A stretch of 64,000 bases of DNA from Nocardioides plantarum (GCF_006346395.1 NZ_VDMS01000002.1:62001-126000), one strand, 5' to 3'; numbered from the stretch's first letter, positions 26,686 to 34,890 are shown. Translations and numbers: made by a program. Notes: a model not told the origin generated them from the sequence alone.

Positions 26686-27204
26686 TCAGCGCTCCAGACG
26701 TCGCTGCATGACGATCCGTGGCCCGGGCTCGTCGAGGCCCAGCGACCGCTCGTGGTCGCGCAGGTCGCGTTGGAAGCGCTCCAGCCGGCTCGGCTCCACC
26801 TCCACGAAGCCCAGGCCCGCGTAGAAGGGGCCGTTCCACGGCACGTCGCGGTAGGTCGTCAGCGACATCCGGTCGTAGCCGGCCCACCGCGCCTCCTCCA
26901 TGGCGGCACGCACCAGCGTCGTACCGATCCCCTGGCGCTGGTACGACGGCAGCACCGACAGCTGGTCGAGGTGGGCGTGCAGGTCGTGGGGCACGACGTG
27001 GGCGAAGCCCACGACGCGGCGGTCGTCGACCGCCACGAGCAGGAACCCGACGCCGTCGCGCTCCGCGCCGCTGGGGCCGGGGGCGACGAGGGCCGGGACC
27101 GTCCGATCGCCGAAGTGCTCGGCGTACATCGCGGCGCCGGCGTCCTCGACGGGAGCGACACGACGCAGGTCGGAGGGCCGGGCCGCCCGGACGGAGACGC
27201 TCAC
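26686..27204 (-). CDS. GNAT family N-acetyltransferase
   Basis: A 172-residue GNAT. The acetyl-CoA motif is [20 protein letters not shown], followed by [20 protein letters not shown], a common GNAT pattern for small amine or amino-acid substrates. I prefer GTG 27204 ([12 protein letters not shown]); a longer in-frame reading to 27240 adds twelve residues. It is divergent from nucS with a 211-base gap and is separated from the upstream dehydrogenase gene by about 106 bases. Confidence 0.87.
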   Translation of the reverse strand: MSVSVRAARPSDLRRVAPVEDAGAAMYAEHFGDRTVPALVAPGPSGAERDGVGFLLVAVDDRRVVGFAHVVPHDLHAHLDQLSVLPSYQRQGIGTTLVRAAMEEARWAGYDRMSLTTYRDVPWNGPFYAGLGFVEVEPSRLERFQRDLRDHERSLGLDEPGPRIVMQRRLER

Positions 27205-27280
27205 CGGGTGCCGTCGAGACGGACAGGACGGCCGGGCCACATGGCTCCAACCTAGTTGCCCGGCCGGCCGCGGGCTCGGC

Positions 27281-27360
27281 CGGTCCGATCGCGGTCCGAT
27301 CGGTCCGATCGGTCCGGGCGCCTACGACGCCCGCCCCGGGTACGGCGTACGGCGTACGGG
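27281..27360. repeat. Short direct repeats in the GNAT/nucS divergent gap
   Basis: CGGTCCGAT occurs at 27281, 27292 and 27301 with a partial copy at 27310. The 7-bp unit GTACGGC is then repeated three times from 27340 (the last as GTACGGG). The 211-base gap holds no gene I can support and should contain both divergent promoters. Confidence 0.75.
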
Positions 27361-27415
27361 GCTCGGTCGTGAGGTGCCGCGACCACCCGGGCGTCGACCG
27401 CGTAGGTTCAGCGCC

Positions 27416-28114
27416 GTGAGACTCGTCGTGGCCCGCTGTCAGATCGACTACGCCGGCCGGCTGACCGCCCACCTGCCGATGGCCACCCGGGTGCTGATGA
27501 TCAAGGCCGACGGATCGGTGCTCGTGCACTCCGATGGTGGCTCCTACAAGCCGCTGAACTGGATGAGCCCGCCGTGCACGTTGCGCGAGGGCACCACCGA
27601 CGACGGCGCCGTCGAGTGGACCGTCACGAGCCGGAGCACCGCGAAGGGCCCGTCCGACACGCTGCGCATCCTGATCGAGGAGGTCCTCAGCGACACCTCC
27701 CACGACCTCGGCATCGACCCCGGGCTGCAGAAGGACGGGGTGGAGAAGCACCTGCAGGAGCTCCTCGCCGAGCACCCGGCCACCCTCGCGGACGGCCTGA
27801 CCCTCGTGCGGCGCGAGTTCCCGACCGCGATCGGTCCGGTCGACCTGATGTGCCGCGACGCCGCGGGCGCCAGCGTCGCGGTCGAGATCAAGCGGCGCGG
27901 CGACATCGACGGCGTCGAGCAGCTGACCCGCTACCTCGAGCTGCTCAACCGCGACCCGCTGCTGACCGGCAACGGGGCGGTGCGCGGCATCTTCGCCGCC
28001 CAGGAGATCAAGCCGCAGGCACGGGTGCTGGCCACCGACCGCGGCATCGCCTGCGCCGTCGTCGACTACGACGCCCTGCGCGGTATCGACGACTCCGAGC
28101 ACCGGCTGTTCTGA
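27416..28114 (+). CDS. nucS: Mismatch-specific endonuclease NucS/EndoMS
   Basis: A 232-residue nuclease that cuts both strands at G-T, G-G and T-T mismatches and supplies mismatch repair in actinobacteria that lack MutS/MutL. The N-terminal DNA-binding half is followed by a PD-(D/E)xK-type nuclease half with GPVDLMCRD and [17 protein letters not shown]. The protein ends EHRLF, compatible with a sliding-clamp-binding tail as reported for the family. GTG 27416 is the family start. The M. tuberculosis orthologue is Rv1321, not far from the ATP synthase genes, as here. Confidence 0.95.
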   Translation: MRLVVARCQIDYAGRLTAHLPMATRVLMIKADGSVLVHSDGGSYKPLNWMSPPCTLREGTTDDGAVEWTVTSRSTAKGPSDTLRILIEEVLSDTSHDLGIDPGLQKDGVEKHLQELLAEHPATLADGLTLVRREFPTAIGPVDLMCRDAAGASVAVEIKRRGDIDGVEQLTRYLELLNRDPLLTGNGAVRGIFAAQEIKPQARVLATDRGIACAVVDYDALRGIDDSEHRLF

Positions 28115-28122
28115 CCGGGTCC

Positions 28123-28689
28123 ATGCGCATCTTCCACATCGCGACCGTCGCCGACTGGGAGGCGGCTCGGGCCTCGGGCCGCTACACGACCTCCACGCGC
28201 GGTCGCACCCTGGCCGAGGAGGGCTTCATCCACGCCAGCCGGGGCGACCAGTGGCAAGCGGTGCGCCGACGCTGGTACGCCGACGTGACCGAGCCCCTCG
28301 TCCTGCTCGTCGTCGACACCACACGCCTGTCCTCGCCGGTCGTCGACGAGCACGTCCCCGACTCCGAGGAGACCTTCCCCCACGTCTACGGCCCGATCGA
28401 CGCAGACGCGGTGGTCCAGACGATCCCGCTCGAGACGCACACCCCGGACGTCATCGGGGACACCGTCGAGGACATGCCGCGCGCGCCCTCGGTGTCGTTC
28501 AGCCGGCTCTTCCTCGAGGAGATGTTCCGCAACGTGCTCGTCGTGTGCGCCGTGCTGGTGGCCGCCGTGGCCGGTGCCCTGGCCGGGGCGGCGATCGACG
28601 AGCGCTGGGGGCCGATCACCGGCTCCCTGCTGGGCCTGCTCGTCGGGGTCGTCGTCGTACGCCGGACCCGGCGGCGACCCGGTCGCTGA
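28123..28689 (+). CDS. DUF952 protein with C-terminal membrane segments
   Basis: A 188-residue protein. The first 110 residues are a DUF952 domain (RIFHIATVADWEAA, EEGFIHASRGDQ, FPHVYGPIDADAV), an ADP-ribosyltransferase-like fold of unknown activity. Two hydrophobic segments follow (about residues 138-158 and 165-180), ending in a basic tail RRTRRRPGR. The membrane extension is unusual for this family. ATG 28123 lies eight bases after the nucS stop, so cotranscription is likely. Confidence 0.85.
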   Translation: MRIFHIATVADWEAARASGRYTTSTRGRTLAEEGFIHASRGDQWQAVRRRWYADVTEPLVLLVVDTTRLSSPVVDEHVPDSEETFPHVYGPIDADAVVQTIPLETHTPDVIGDTVEDMPRAPSVSFSRLFLEEMFRNVLVVCAVLVAAVAGALAGAAIDERWGPITGSLLGLLVGVVVVRRTRRRPGR

Positions 28690-28744
28690 GAGTTCGTCGC
28701 CCCGGAGAGGTTTCTCAGTCAATGCTCAGGATAAGGTCCCTGCC

Positions 28745-29095
28745 GTGAACCTCACCAACACGCTCCGTCCCACCCGCGCCCGTCGGACCACCTTCGGCCT
28801 GATCCTCGCCTCCGTCGTCCTCGGTGGCACCCTGACCGCCTGTGGCGGCTCCGAGGCCGAGAACACCACCTGTGGTGAGCTCAAGGGCATGTCGGCCGAC
28901 GAGACGCTCGACTTCATCAAGAAGGCTGCCGACGACGACGGCAGCGACGACGCCAAGGACGCCATCAAGGCCATCGACTCGATCGGCGACGACGAGACCG
29001 CCAAGAAGACGTTCGCCGACACCATCAAGACCAGCATCTGCGACAACAAGGACGACGACACCAAGCTCAAGGACACCCCCCTCTACAAGGACTGA
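28745..29095 (+). CDS. Small acidic lipoprotein, unknown function
   Basis: A 116-residue lipoprotein. The signal peptide from GTG 28745 has basic RPTRARR, a hydrophobic core and lipobox LTAC followed by GGSEAEN. The mature part is Asp/Lys-rich (DDDGSDDAKDAIKAIDS) with a pair of cysteines that may bond (near the start of the mature part and near the end, ICDNKDDD). An AT-rich stretch GGATAAGG at 28732-28739 could be a -10 element. Its lipobox context closely resembles that of the next gene. Confidence 0.8.
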   Translation: MNLTNTLRPTRARRTTFGLILASVVLGGTLTACGGSEAENTTCGELKGMSADETLDFIKKAADDDGSDDAKDAIKAIDSIGDDETAKKTFADTIKTSICDNKDDDTKLKDTPLYKD

Positions 29096-29101
29096 CCGCA
29101 G

Positions 29102-29128
29102 CGGCCGGGCGGCTCTCCCGCCCGGCCG
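29102..29128 (+). terminator. Hairpin between the two lipoprotein genes
   Basis: Perfect 11-bp inverted repeat CGGCCGGGCGG / CCGCCCGGCCG with a five-base CTCTC loop, followed by TTAAC. It starts seven bases after the first lipoprotein stop. Confidence 0.8.
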
Positions 29129-29141
29129 TTAACGTGGTCGC

Positions 29142-29573
29142 GTGACCGCGACCTCTCGCACCCGCACCATCGTCGTCGGCCTTGCCGCGCTCCTCTCCGT
29201 CGGACTGACGGCGTGCGGCGGCATGGCCGACGACGCTCCGCGTGACGCCGACACCCAGGCGTTCTGCGACGCCTTCTACGACCGCGACCTCACCGCCGAG
29301 AAGGTGGCGACCAAGCTGGCCGAGATCGGCACGCCCGACGGCGTGAGCGCCGACCAGCGGCGAGGCTTCGAGCTGTGGGTGGAGGGCCTCGACAACGAGG
29401 GCGACACCCCCAACACCCAGATCGACCGGGTGGAGGTGCCCCAGGGCGACCGCGACGTCGCCGAGGCGTTCACCGACTACGTCGGCACCACCTGCCTCGC
29501 CGAGGCACCCAGCCCCACGGACGACCCGACGGGCAGCCCGTCCCAGGCCCCGTCGTCCACCCCGCCTTCCTAG
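29142..29573 (+). CDS. Lipoprotein, unknown function
   Basis: A 143-residue lipoprotein from GTG 29142. Signal peptide with RTRTIVVGLAALLSVGLTAC lipobox, then CGGMADD. The mature domain has two cysteines (AFCDAFY and TTCLAEA) likely to form a disulfide. A Ser/Thr/Pro-rich tail (SPTDDPTGSPSQAPSSTPPS) follows. The lipobox and following GG resemble the preceding gene, so both may belong to one family. The 3' end overlaps the convergent oxidase gene by four bases. Confidence 0.85.
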   Translation: MTATSRTRTIVVGLAALLSVGLTACGGMADDAPRDADTQAFCDAFYDRDLTAEKVATKLAEIGTPDGVSADQRRGFELWVEGLDNEGDTPNTQIDRVEVPQGDRDVAEAFTDYVGTTCLAEAPSPTDDPTGSPSQAPSSTPPS

Positions 29574-30403
29574 AGCTCCTGGACCTGCTGCGCGACGTCC
29601 TGCGCACAGCCCCACGACAGCGTGACGCCGGCGCCGCCGTGCCCGTAGCAGTGGACCACCCGCCCGACGCGCTCCAGCCGTACGTCGGGCCGCCAGGGCC
29701 GCAGCCCGACCTTGTGCCGCAGCACCCGCGCGTGGGCCAGCCCCGGCACGAGCTCCGCTGCTCGCTGCACGATGTCCGCCGCGACCCGAGGTGACGGCGT
29801 ACGGCTCCACTCGAGCTCGTCGGCGGTGCCGCCGAGCACGATCTCCCGCGCGCGCGGGACGACGTAGGTCACCGGTCGCCCCGCTCGGTCGTCGAGCCAG
29901 AACCGCTCCAGCCCGATCTGCTCGACCACGACGACCTGGCCCGCCACCGGGACGACCGTGTGATCGGCACCGAGGAGCCGTGCCCCCAGGCCGGAGCAGT
30001 TGACGACCGCGTCGCCGTGGTCGGGGAGCGCCGCCAGGTTGAGGCGGGTCAGGGTGCCCCCGAGCCGCTCGACGCGGCCCGCGAGCCAGCGCAGGTAGCA
30101 CGGCATGTCGACGACCGGCGCGACCACGTCGCCGCGCCCCACGTCGGTGCCGGGCAGGACCCGGACGCCGTGATCCTCACCGCTGGCGGCCAGGTCAGTG
30201 AAGACCTCCGAGGACGTGGCGGTCCAGCGGGCCACCAGCTCGGGGGGCCCGACGCGGTAGGGGCGCACGAGCGCGGCAGCGACGACCGAGGTCGTCTCCA
30301 GCGGCAGGTCGCGCGCGACGACGTCGACGCGGTGGCTGTCCTCGAGCAGCCGGACCGCACAGCTGAGACCGACCACTCCGGCACCGACGACGACGACTCG
30401 CAT
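29570..30403 (-). CDS. D-amino-acid oxidase-like FAD oxidoreductase
   Basis: A 277-residue DAO-family flavoenzyme. The FAD dinucleotide motif VVVVGAGVVGLSCAVRLLE is at the N-terminus. Other matching parts are VVNCSGLGARLL, the active-site region YVVPRAREIVLGGTA, GLRPWRPDVRLE and the final nucleotide-binding NCYGHGG-like HCYGHGGAGVTLSWG. It would oxidise D-amino acids to keto acids, ammonia and peroxide. ATG 30403 begins at the FAD motif; an in-frame extension to 30475 has no match. Confidence 0.92.
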   Translation of the reverse strand: MRVVVVGAGVVGLSCAVRLLEDSHRVDVVARDLPLETTSVVAAALVRPYRVGPPELVARWTATSSEVFTDLAASGEDHGVRVLPGTDVGRGDVVAPVVDMPCYLRWLAGRVERLGGTLTRLNLAALPDHGDAVVNCSGLGARLLGADHTVVPVAGQVVVVEQIGLERFWLDDRAGRPVTYVVPRAREIVLGGTADELEWSRTPSPRVAADIVQRAAELVPGLAHARVLRHKVGLRPWRPDVRLERVGRVVHCYGHGGAGVTLSWGCAQDVAQQVQEL

Positions 30404-30425
30404 CGGCCCACTCTCGCAGGACCGG

Positions 30426-30953
30426 TCAGGCGCCGCCGGCGATCCGGGGTGCCGTCGCGTCGGCGCCCTCGCCACCCTGCTCGCGCGCGACGTAGTCCTC
30501 GATGTCGTCGATGTCGTCGGCGTTGCGGCGTACGACGGCGAGCAGGTCGCTCATCGTGGCGACCTCCTCGACCTGCTCCTTGATGAACCACTGCATGAAC
30601 TGCTCGGAGGCGAAGTCGTACTCGTCGCGGGCGGTGCGCAGCAGCCCGTTGATCTGCTCGGTGACCCGCTTCTCCTGCTCGAGCGCGAGCTCGACGGGGG
30701 CGACGACGCCCTCGAAGGCCGGCACCGGGGCGTCGACACCGGGGATGACGACGTCGACGTCGGTGTCGAGGAGGTACTGGACCATCATCATCGCGTGGTC
30801 GCGCTCCTCGAGCGCCTGCGCGTAGAAGAGCGCGGCCATCTGCGGCATCGTGAGCGCGTCGTAGTGGACCGCGATGGCGACGTACTGGTTGTGGGCGGCG
30901 AGCTCGTTGCCGATCTGGGCGTTGAGCTGCTCCACGAAGCGGGTTCCGGGCAC
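30426..30953 (-). CDS. Ferritin (BfrB-type)
   Basis: A 175-residue non-haem ferritin that stores iron in 24-mers. Ferroxidase residues appear in NELAAHNQYVAIAVHY (Glu of helix A), EERDHAMMMVQYLLD (Glu and His of helix B) and EQFMQWFIKEQVEEVA (helix D). It aligns with M. tuberculosis BfrB through PGVD. The C-terminal tail is acidic and Gly-rich. The start is ATG 30953 (MPGTRFVEQL). It lies 36 bases after a small Cys-rich gene on the same strand, and two IdeR-like boxes precede that gene, which suggests iron control. Confidence 0.93.
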   Translation of the reverse strand: MPGTRFVEQLNAQIGNELAAHNQYVAIAVHYDALTMPQMAALFYAQALEERDHAMMMVQYLLDTDVDVVIPGVDAPVPAFEGVVAPVELALEQEKRVTEQINGLLRTARDEYDFASEQFMQWFIKEQVEEVATMSDLLAVVRRNADDIDDIEDYVAREQGGEGADATAPRIAGGA

Positions 30954-30989
30954 TGTCGTACTCCTGCTCGATCAGGTGGTGGCGACCGG

Positions 30990-31187
30990 TCAGGCAGCCT
31001 TGACCAGCTTCTTCTTGGTGACCTTGGTGCCGTCGAGGCGGACGAGCTGGCGGCGCTTGACGGTATACCCCGCCGGGAGCGTGCCTTCCTTCAGCATGCG
31101 CAACGGGCAGCGGCCGCACTTCTTGCGCGACTCGCAGCACTTCGTCTTCGGCAGCTTGGCGACCTTGCCGCCCTTCCCCTTGCCCAT
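30990..31187 (-). CDS. Cys-rich basic small protein, unknown function
   Basis: A 65-residue, strongly basic protein (many Lys/Arg) with a Cys cluster TKCCESRKKCGRCPL: Cys17, Cys18, Cys24, Cys27. The spacing CC-x5-C-x2-C suits a metal site. I do not recognise the family but a conserved actinobacterial small protein is likely. No Shine-Dalgarno is evident before ATG 31187 (CTGTCCTC precedes), compatible with a leaderless message. It precedes the ferritin gene by 36 bases and is probably cotranscribed. Confidence 0.75.
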   Translation of the reverse strand: MGKGKGGKVAKLPKTKCCESRKKCGRCPLRMLKEGTLPAGYTVKRRQLVRLDGTKVTKKKLVKAA

Positions 31188-31225
31188 GAGGACAGGCTAA
31201 CAGCAGTGAGGGCAGCCTCACCTAC
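31187..31225 (-). promoter_or_regulatory. Two tandem IdeR/DtxR-like iron boxes (candidate)
   Basis: Two 19-bp sites, 31187-31205 and 31207-31225, match the consensus TTAGGTTAGSCTAACCTAA at 13 and 14 of 19 positions by my count (minus strand: GTAGGTGAGGCTGCCCTCA for the second). The second also contains a perfect GTGAGG-N4-CCTCAC palindrome. They fill the 57-base gap between meaA and the Cys-rich gene. Tandem IdeR boxes are known upstream of mycobacterial ferritin genes. These matches are degenerate, so the call is tentative. Confidence 0.45.
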
Positions 31226-31244
31226 TCCTCGGGGGTCGGACGGG

Positions 31245-33266
31245 TCACCCCTCGTCGAGGCCCTGGGCGCGACGGATGACCTCGACGATGCCGGCCATGA
31301 TCGCGGTGAGGCCGAAGTCCTTGGGCGTGTAAACCGCGGCCACGCCGGCCTCGATCAGGCGCCGGCCGTCGGAGTCGGGGATGATCCCGCCGACGATGAC
31401 GGGAACGTCGTCGAGCCCGGCCTCGCGCAGCCCGTCGAGCACGGCCGGCACGAGCTCCATGTGGCTGCCCGACAGGATCGACAGCCCGACGCAGTGCACG
31501 TCCTCGGCGACCGCCGCCGAGACGATCTGCGCCGGAGTCAGCCGGATGCCCTGGTAGATCACCTCGAAGCCGGCGTCGCGGGCGCGTACGGCGACCTGCT
31601 CGGCACCGTTGCTGTGGCCGTCGAGACCGGGCTTGCCGACCAGCAGGCGAAGCCGTCCGCCGAGCTCCTCGCCCGTGGCCCTGACCCGCTCGCGCACCTC
31701 GGTCAGCTCCGCCCCGGCCTCGCCGACCGATGCGGTCACACCGACCGCGCCGCCGACCCCCGTGGGCGCACGGAACTCGCCGAAGACCTCGCGCAGGGTG
31801 CCGGCCCACTCCCCCGTGGTCGCACCGGCGCGGGCGGCGACCAGGGTCGCGGCCATCAGGTTCTCGTCGGTCTTGGCCGCGGCGGCCAGCGCGGCGAGCG
31901 CCGCGGTGACGGCGGCGTCGTCGCGCTGCTCCTTCCAGGCCCTCATCGAGGCCAGGGCGGAGGCCTCGGCCTGCGGGTCGGCCGACATGATCGCGTCGTC
32001 GAGGTTGGCGGTCAGCGGCGAGGGCTCGGTGGTCTCGAAGCGGTTGACGCCGACGATGACCTCCTCGCCGCTCTCGATCCGCCCGCGCCGCGCGGCGTGG
32101 GCCGAGACCAGCTCCTGCTTCATGTAGCCCGACTCGACGGCCGCGATCGCCCCACCCATCGCCTGCACCCGGTCGACCTCGGCCCGGGCGCTCGCGACGA
32201 GCTCGGCCACCTTGGCCTCGATCACGTGGCTGCCGTCGAAGATGTCGTCGTACTCGAGCAGGTCGGACTCGAAGGCCAGCACCTGCTGCAGGCGCAGCGA
32301 CCACTGCTGGTCCCACGGCCGCGGCAGCCCGAGCGCCTCGTTCCAGGCCGGCAGCTGCAGCGCACGGGCCCGGGCGTTCTTGCTGAGGGTGACGCCGAGC
32401 ATCTCGAGCACGATGCGCTGCACGTTGTTCTCGGGCTGGGCCTCGGTCAGGCCGAGCGAGTTGACCTGGACGCCGTAGCGGAAGCGCCGCATCTTGGGGT
32501 CCTGCACGCCGTAGCGCTCGCGGGTGATCTCGTCCCAGAGCTGGTTGAAGGCCCGCATCTTGCAGGTCTCCTCGATGAAGCGGACGCCGGCGTTGACGAA
32601 GAACGAGATCCGGCCGACGACCTTCTCGAAGTCGGCCTCGTCGACCTGGCCGGACGCCTTGACCTGGTCGAGCACGGCGATCGCGGTGCACAGCGCGTAG
32701 GCCAGCTCCTGCGTCGGCGTGGCGCCGGCCTCCTGCAGGTGGTAGCTGCAGATGTTGATGGGGTTCCACTTCGGGATCTGGTGGACCGTGTAGGCGATCA
32801 TGTCGCCGATCAACCGCAGCGAGTGCTCCGGCGGGAACACGTAGGTCCCTCGCGAGAGGTACTCCTTGATGATGTCGTTCTGGGTCGTGCCGGCCAGCTG
32901 CTGGGCCACCTCGTCGGGGTCCAGGTCGGGGTTCTGCTCCTCCGCCGCGACCTGGTACATCGCGAGCATCCACATGGCCACCGCGTTGATCGTCATCGAG
33001 GTGTTCATCTCGGTGAGCGGGATCTGGTCGAACAGCTTGCGCATCTCGCCCAGGTGCGGCACCGGCACGCCCACCTTGCCGACCTCGCCGCGCGACATCA
33101 CCGAGTCGGGGTCGTAGCCGGTCTGCGTCGGCAGGTCGAAGGCCACCGAGAGCCCGGTCTGGCCCTTGGCCAGGTTGCCGCGGTAGAGCGCGTTGGAGGC
33201 CTCTGCGGTCGAGTGACCGGCGTAGGTCCGCATCACCCAGGGCTTGTCCTTGCTGGCGGGGCTCAT
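31245..33266 (-). CDS. meaA: Methylmalonyl/ethylmalonyl-CoA mutase-like protein MeaA
   Basis: A 673-residue adenosylcobalamin-dependent acyl-CoA mutase. The N-terminal catalytic barrel has RTYAGHSTAEASNALYR and the FDLPTQTGYD substrate segment. A linker at about residues 490-545 leads to the C-terminal B12-binding domain with GLDGHSNGAE (DxHxxG), the SILSGSHMEL and GGIIPDSDG motifs. It is closest to the MeaA/ethylmalonyl-CoA mutase branch, which in Streptomyces belongs to the ethylmalonyl-CoA route. The α-subunit-like fusion of both domains is normal. No B12 riboswitch was seen, but an 18-bp palindrome is 20 bases upstream. Confidence 0.93.
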   Translation of the reverse strand: MSPASKDKPWVMRTYAGHSTAEASNALYRGNLAKGQTGLSVAFDLPTQTGYDPDSVMSRGEVGKVGVPVPHLGEMRKLFDQIPLTEMNTSMTINAVAMWMLAMYQVAAEEQNPDLDPDEVAQQLAGTTQNDIIKEYLSRGTYVFPPEHSLRLIGDMIAYTVHQIPKWNPINICSYHLQEAGATPTQELAYALCTAIAVLDQVKASGQVDEADFEKVVGRISFFVNAGVRFIEETCKMRAFNQLWDEITRERYGVQDPKMRRFRYGVQVNSLGLTEAQPENNVQRIVLEMLGVTLSKNARARALQLPAWNEALGLPRPWDQQWSLRLQQVLAFESDLLEYDDIFDGSHVIEAKVAELVASARAEVDRVQAMGGAIAAVESGYMKQELVSAHAARRGRIESGEEVIVGVNRFETTEPSPLTANLDDAIMSADPQAEASALASMRAWKEQRDDAAVTAALAALAAAAKTDENLMAATLVAARAGATTGEWAGTLREVFGEFRAPTGVGGAVGVTASVGEAGAELTEVRERVRATGEELGGRLRLLVGKPGLDGHSNGAEQVAVRARDAGFEVIYQGIRLTPAQIVSAAVAEDVHCVGLSILSGSHMELVPAVLDGLREAGLDDVPVIVGGIIPDSDGRRLIEAGVAAVYTPKDFGLTAIMAGIVEVIRRAQGLDEG

Positions 33267-33285
33267 GGCCGCAGCCTAGGACGGC

Positions 33286-33303
33286 GGTTACGCGTTGGTA
33301 ACC
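33286..33303. promoter_or_regulatory. 18-bp palindrome upstream of meaA, candidate operator
   Basis: GGTTACGCGTTGGTAACC is a 6-6-6 inverted repeat with perfect arms GGTTAC/GTAACC. It ends 20 bases upstream of the meaA start codon, in the 67-base gap to the STAS gene. It looks like a binding site for a dimeric repressor, but which one is unknown. Confidence 0.5.
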
Positions 33304-33333
33304 ACTCGCGGAGTGGGAAACCCAACAGGGGCG

Positions 33334-33639
33334 TCAGGCGCTGACCGCGTCGCGCTCGACCTCGACGACGCGGATCAGGTGGGTGATGTGCAGCAGCCGG
33401 CGTACGGCGCCGTTGCACCCGCGCAGCGTCAGCCGCTGCCCGGCGCGCGCCGCCCCGCGCGAGGCGGCCGCCAGGACCCGGAGCGCGGTGAGGTCGACCG
33501 AGCCGACGTGGGTCAGGTCGACGACCACGTCGTCGTGGGCGGCGAGTGCCTCGTAGACCGCCACCCGCACCTCACGGGTGCTGCGGACGTCGAAGTCGCC
33601 GGCGAGCCTCAGGCAGGGTCCCTCGATGACGATGTCCAT
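33334..33639 (-). CDS. STAS-domain anti-sigma factor antagonist-like protein
   Basis: A 101-residue single STAS domain. The strand/loop VVDLTHVGSVDLTALRVLAAA holds the conserved Ser/Asp loop (VGSVDLT) where anti-anti-sigma factors are phosphorylated by RsbW-type kinases. It could act on the anti-sigma factor at 4256-4684, but this is inference. AGGAGG precedes the ATG at 33639 closely. Longer in-frame reading to 33852 lies over another gene and is rejected. Confidence 0.87.
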   Translation of the reverse strand: MDIVIEGPCLRLAGDFDVRSTREVRVAVYEALAAHDDVVVDLTHVGSVDLTALRVLAAASRGAARAGQRLTLRGCNGAVRRLLHITHLIRVVEVERDAVSA

Positions 33640-33685
33640 GTCGTCCTCCTCGCGGTGGCGCCAGGGCCTGCTGCCCTCACACCCA

Positions 33686-34300
33686 CTATGACGCGCCGAG
33701 CGGCCGGTTGGTTGCGTCCGATGGTCCGCGAGTCTGCGCGAGGTTGCGCGCCAGCAGCCCGGTCGCCAGCCCGAGGAGCACCATCCCGACCACGCCGCCG
33801 GGGCTGAAGATGTGGTCGCGGTGCACCAGCCACGCACCCGGAAGCAGCGCAAGGGCAGGCAGACCGGCCACGCCGTGCCGGCCCAGCTGGTCGACCACCA
33901 GGACCGCGGCGCAGCAGAGCAACGACCACGACCCGACCTCGCCGAGGTCGACGGCCGTGCGCAGCATCGCGCTGAAGTCGGCGCTGCGCCGGTAGCCCTC
34001 GGCCATGTCGCGCGTGACGTCGCCGGCCGCGACGCCGTAGATCACGTCGAGCGCGGTGTAGAGCACCGCGAAGCCGTACGCCGTCAGGCGCACCGCCCAC
34101 GCCACCGGGTCCCGGCGTCCCCGGACCAGCCAGGCCAGCGCGAGCCCGACGAGCGGGAACGCGAGCAGCCCGGCCACGTGGACGACGTACCACCGGTCGG
34201 CGGTGGCCGGCACGAGCGTGTGCGGGTGGAACAGCCCCGCCACCGCCAGCGCCAGGGCGGGCAGGGCGAGCACGACCGGCAGCGAGCGGGAGGAGGTCAC
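33686..34300 (-). CDS. Integral membrane protein, unknown function
   Basis: A 204-residue protein with six probable membrane segments (about residues 8-25, 40-60, 70-90, 118-140, 143-160 and 170-190). It has no family signature I recognise. It is divergent from the cobalamin adenosyltransferase gene with 17 bases between starts. Confidence 0.7.
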   Translation of the reverse strand: MTSSRSLPVVLALPALALAVAGLFHPHTLVPATADRWYVVHVAGLLAFPLVGLALAWLVRGRRDPVAWAVRLTAYGFAVLYTALDVIYGVAAGDVTRDMAEGYRRSADFSAMLRTAVDLGEVGSWSLLCCAAVLVVDQLGRHGVAGLPALALLPGAWLVHRDHIFSPGGVVGMVLLGLATGLLARNLAQTRGPSDATNRPLGAS

Positions 34301-34317
34301 CTCGCTACTGTGCCCGC

Positions 34318-34890
34318 ATGGTCAACCTCACCCGGATCTACACCCGCACCGGCGACGGCGGCGAGACCCGTCTCGGCGACATGAGCCTGACCACCAAGAA
34401 CGATCCGAGGCTGCACGCCTACGCCGACGTCGACGAGGCCAACGCCCAGCTCGGGCTGGCCGTCGTCGCGGGCGAGCTCGACGACGACGTCGTCGCCGTC
34501 CTCACCCACGTGCAGAACGACCTCTTCGACGTGGGCGCCGACTTCTGCACCCCCGTGGTCGCCGACCCCGAGTACCCGCCGCTGCGCATCACGCAGGACT
34601 ACGTCGACCGCCTCGAGGCCTGGTGCGACCACTACAACGAGCCGCTGGAGGCGCTGCGGTCCTTCATCCTCAACGGCGGCACCGTCGGGGCGGCCCACCT
34701 GCACGTGTGCCGCACCGTCGTACGCCGGGCCGAGCGGTCGGCCTGGGCGGCCCACGAGCAGCACGCCGACTCGATGAACGTGCTGGCCATCACCTACCTC
34801 AACCGGCTCTCCGACCTCGTCTTCATCCTCGCCCGGCACGCCAACCGGGAGCGCGGCGACGTGCTCTGGGTGCCCGGCGGCGAGCGGTAG
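34318..34890 (+). CDS. Cob(I)alamin adenosyltransferase, PduO type
   Basis: Adenosylates cob(I)alamin with ATP to make coenzyme B12. The 190-residue protein starts MVNLTRIYTRTGDGGETRL, the PduO-type ATP-binding signature. It also shows DEANAQLGLAV, FILNGGTVGAAHLHVCRTVVRRAER and a final NRLSDLVFILAR segment. It would charge the cofactor for the MeaA mutase encoded about 1 kb away. In M. tuberculosis the orthologue is Rv1314c near the atp genes, so this is a conserved neighbourhood. Confidence 0.96.
   Translation: MVNLTRIYTRTGDGGETRLGDMSLTTKNDPRLHAYADVDEANAQLGLAVVAGELDDDVVAVLTHVQNDLFDVGADFCTPVVADPEYPPLRITQDYVDRLEAWCDHYNEPLEALRSFILNGGTVGAAHLHVCRTVVRRAERSAWAAHEQHADSMNVLAITYLNRLSDLVFILARHANRERGDVLWVPGGER

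Noticed and set aside
30795..33344. An 849-codon open frame on the plus strand opposite ferritin and meaA
   Set aside because: It is an antisense reading through high-GC codons (His/Val/Gly/Asp-rich) with no domain; the minus-strand genes are unambiguous.
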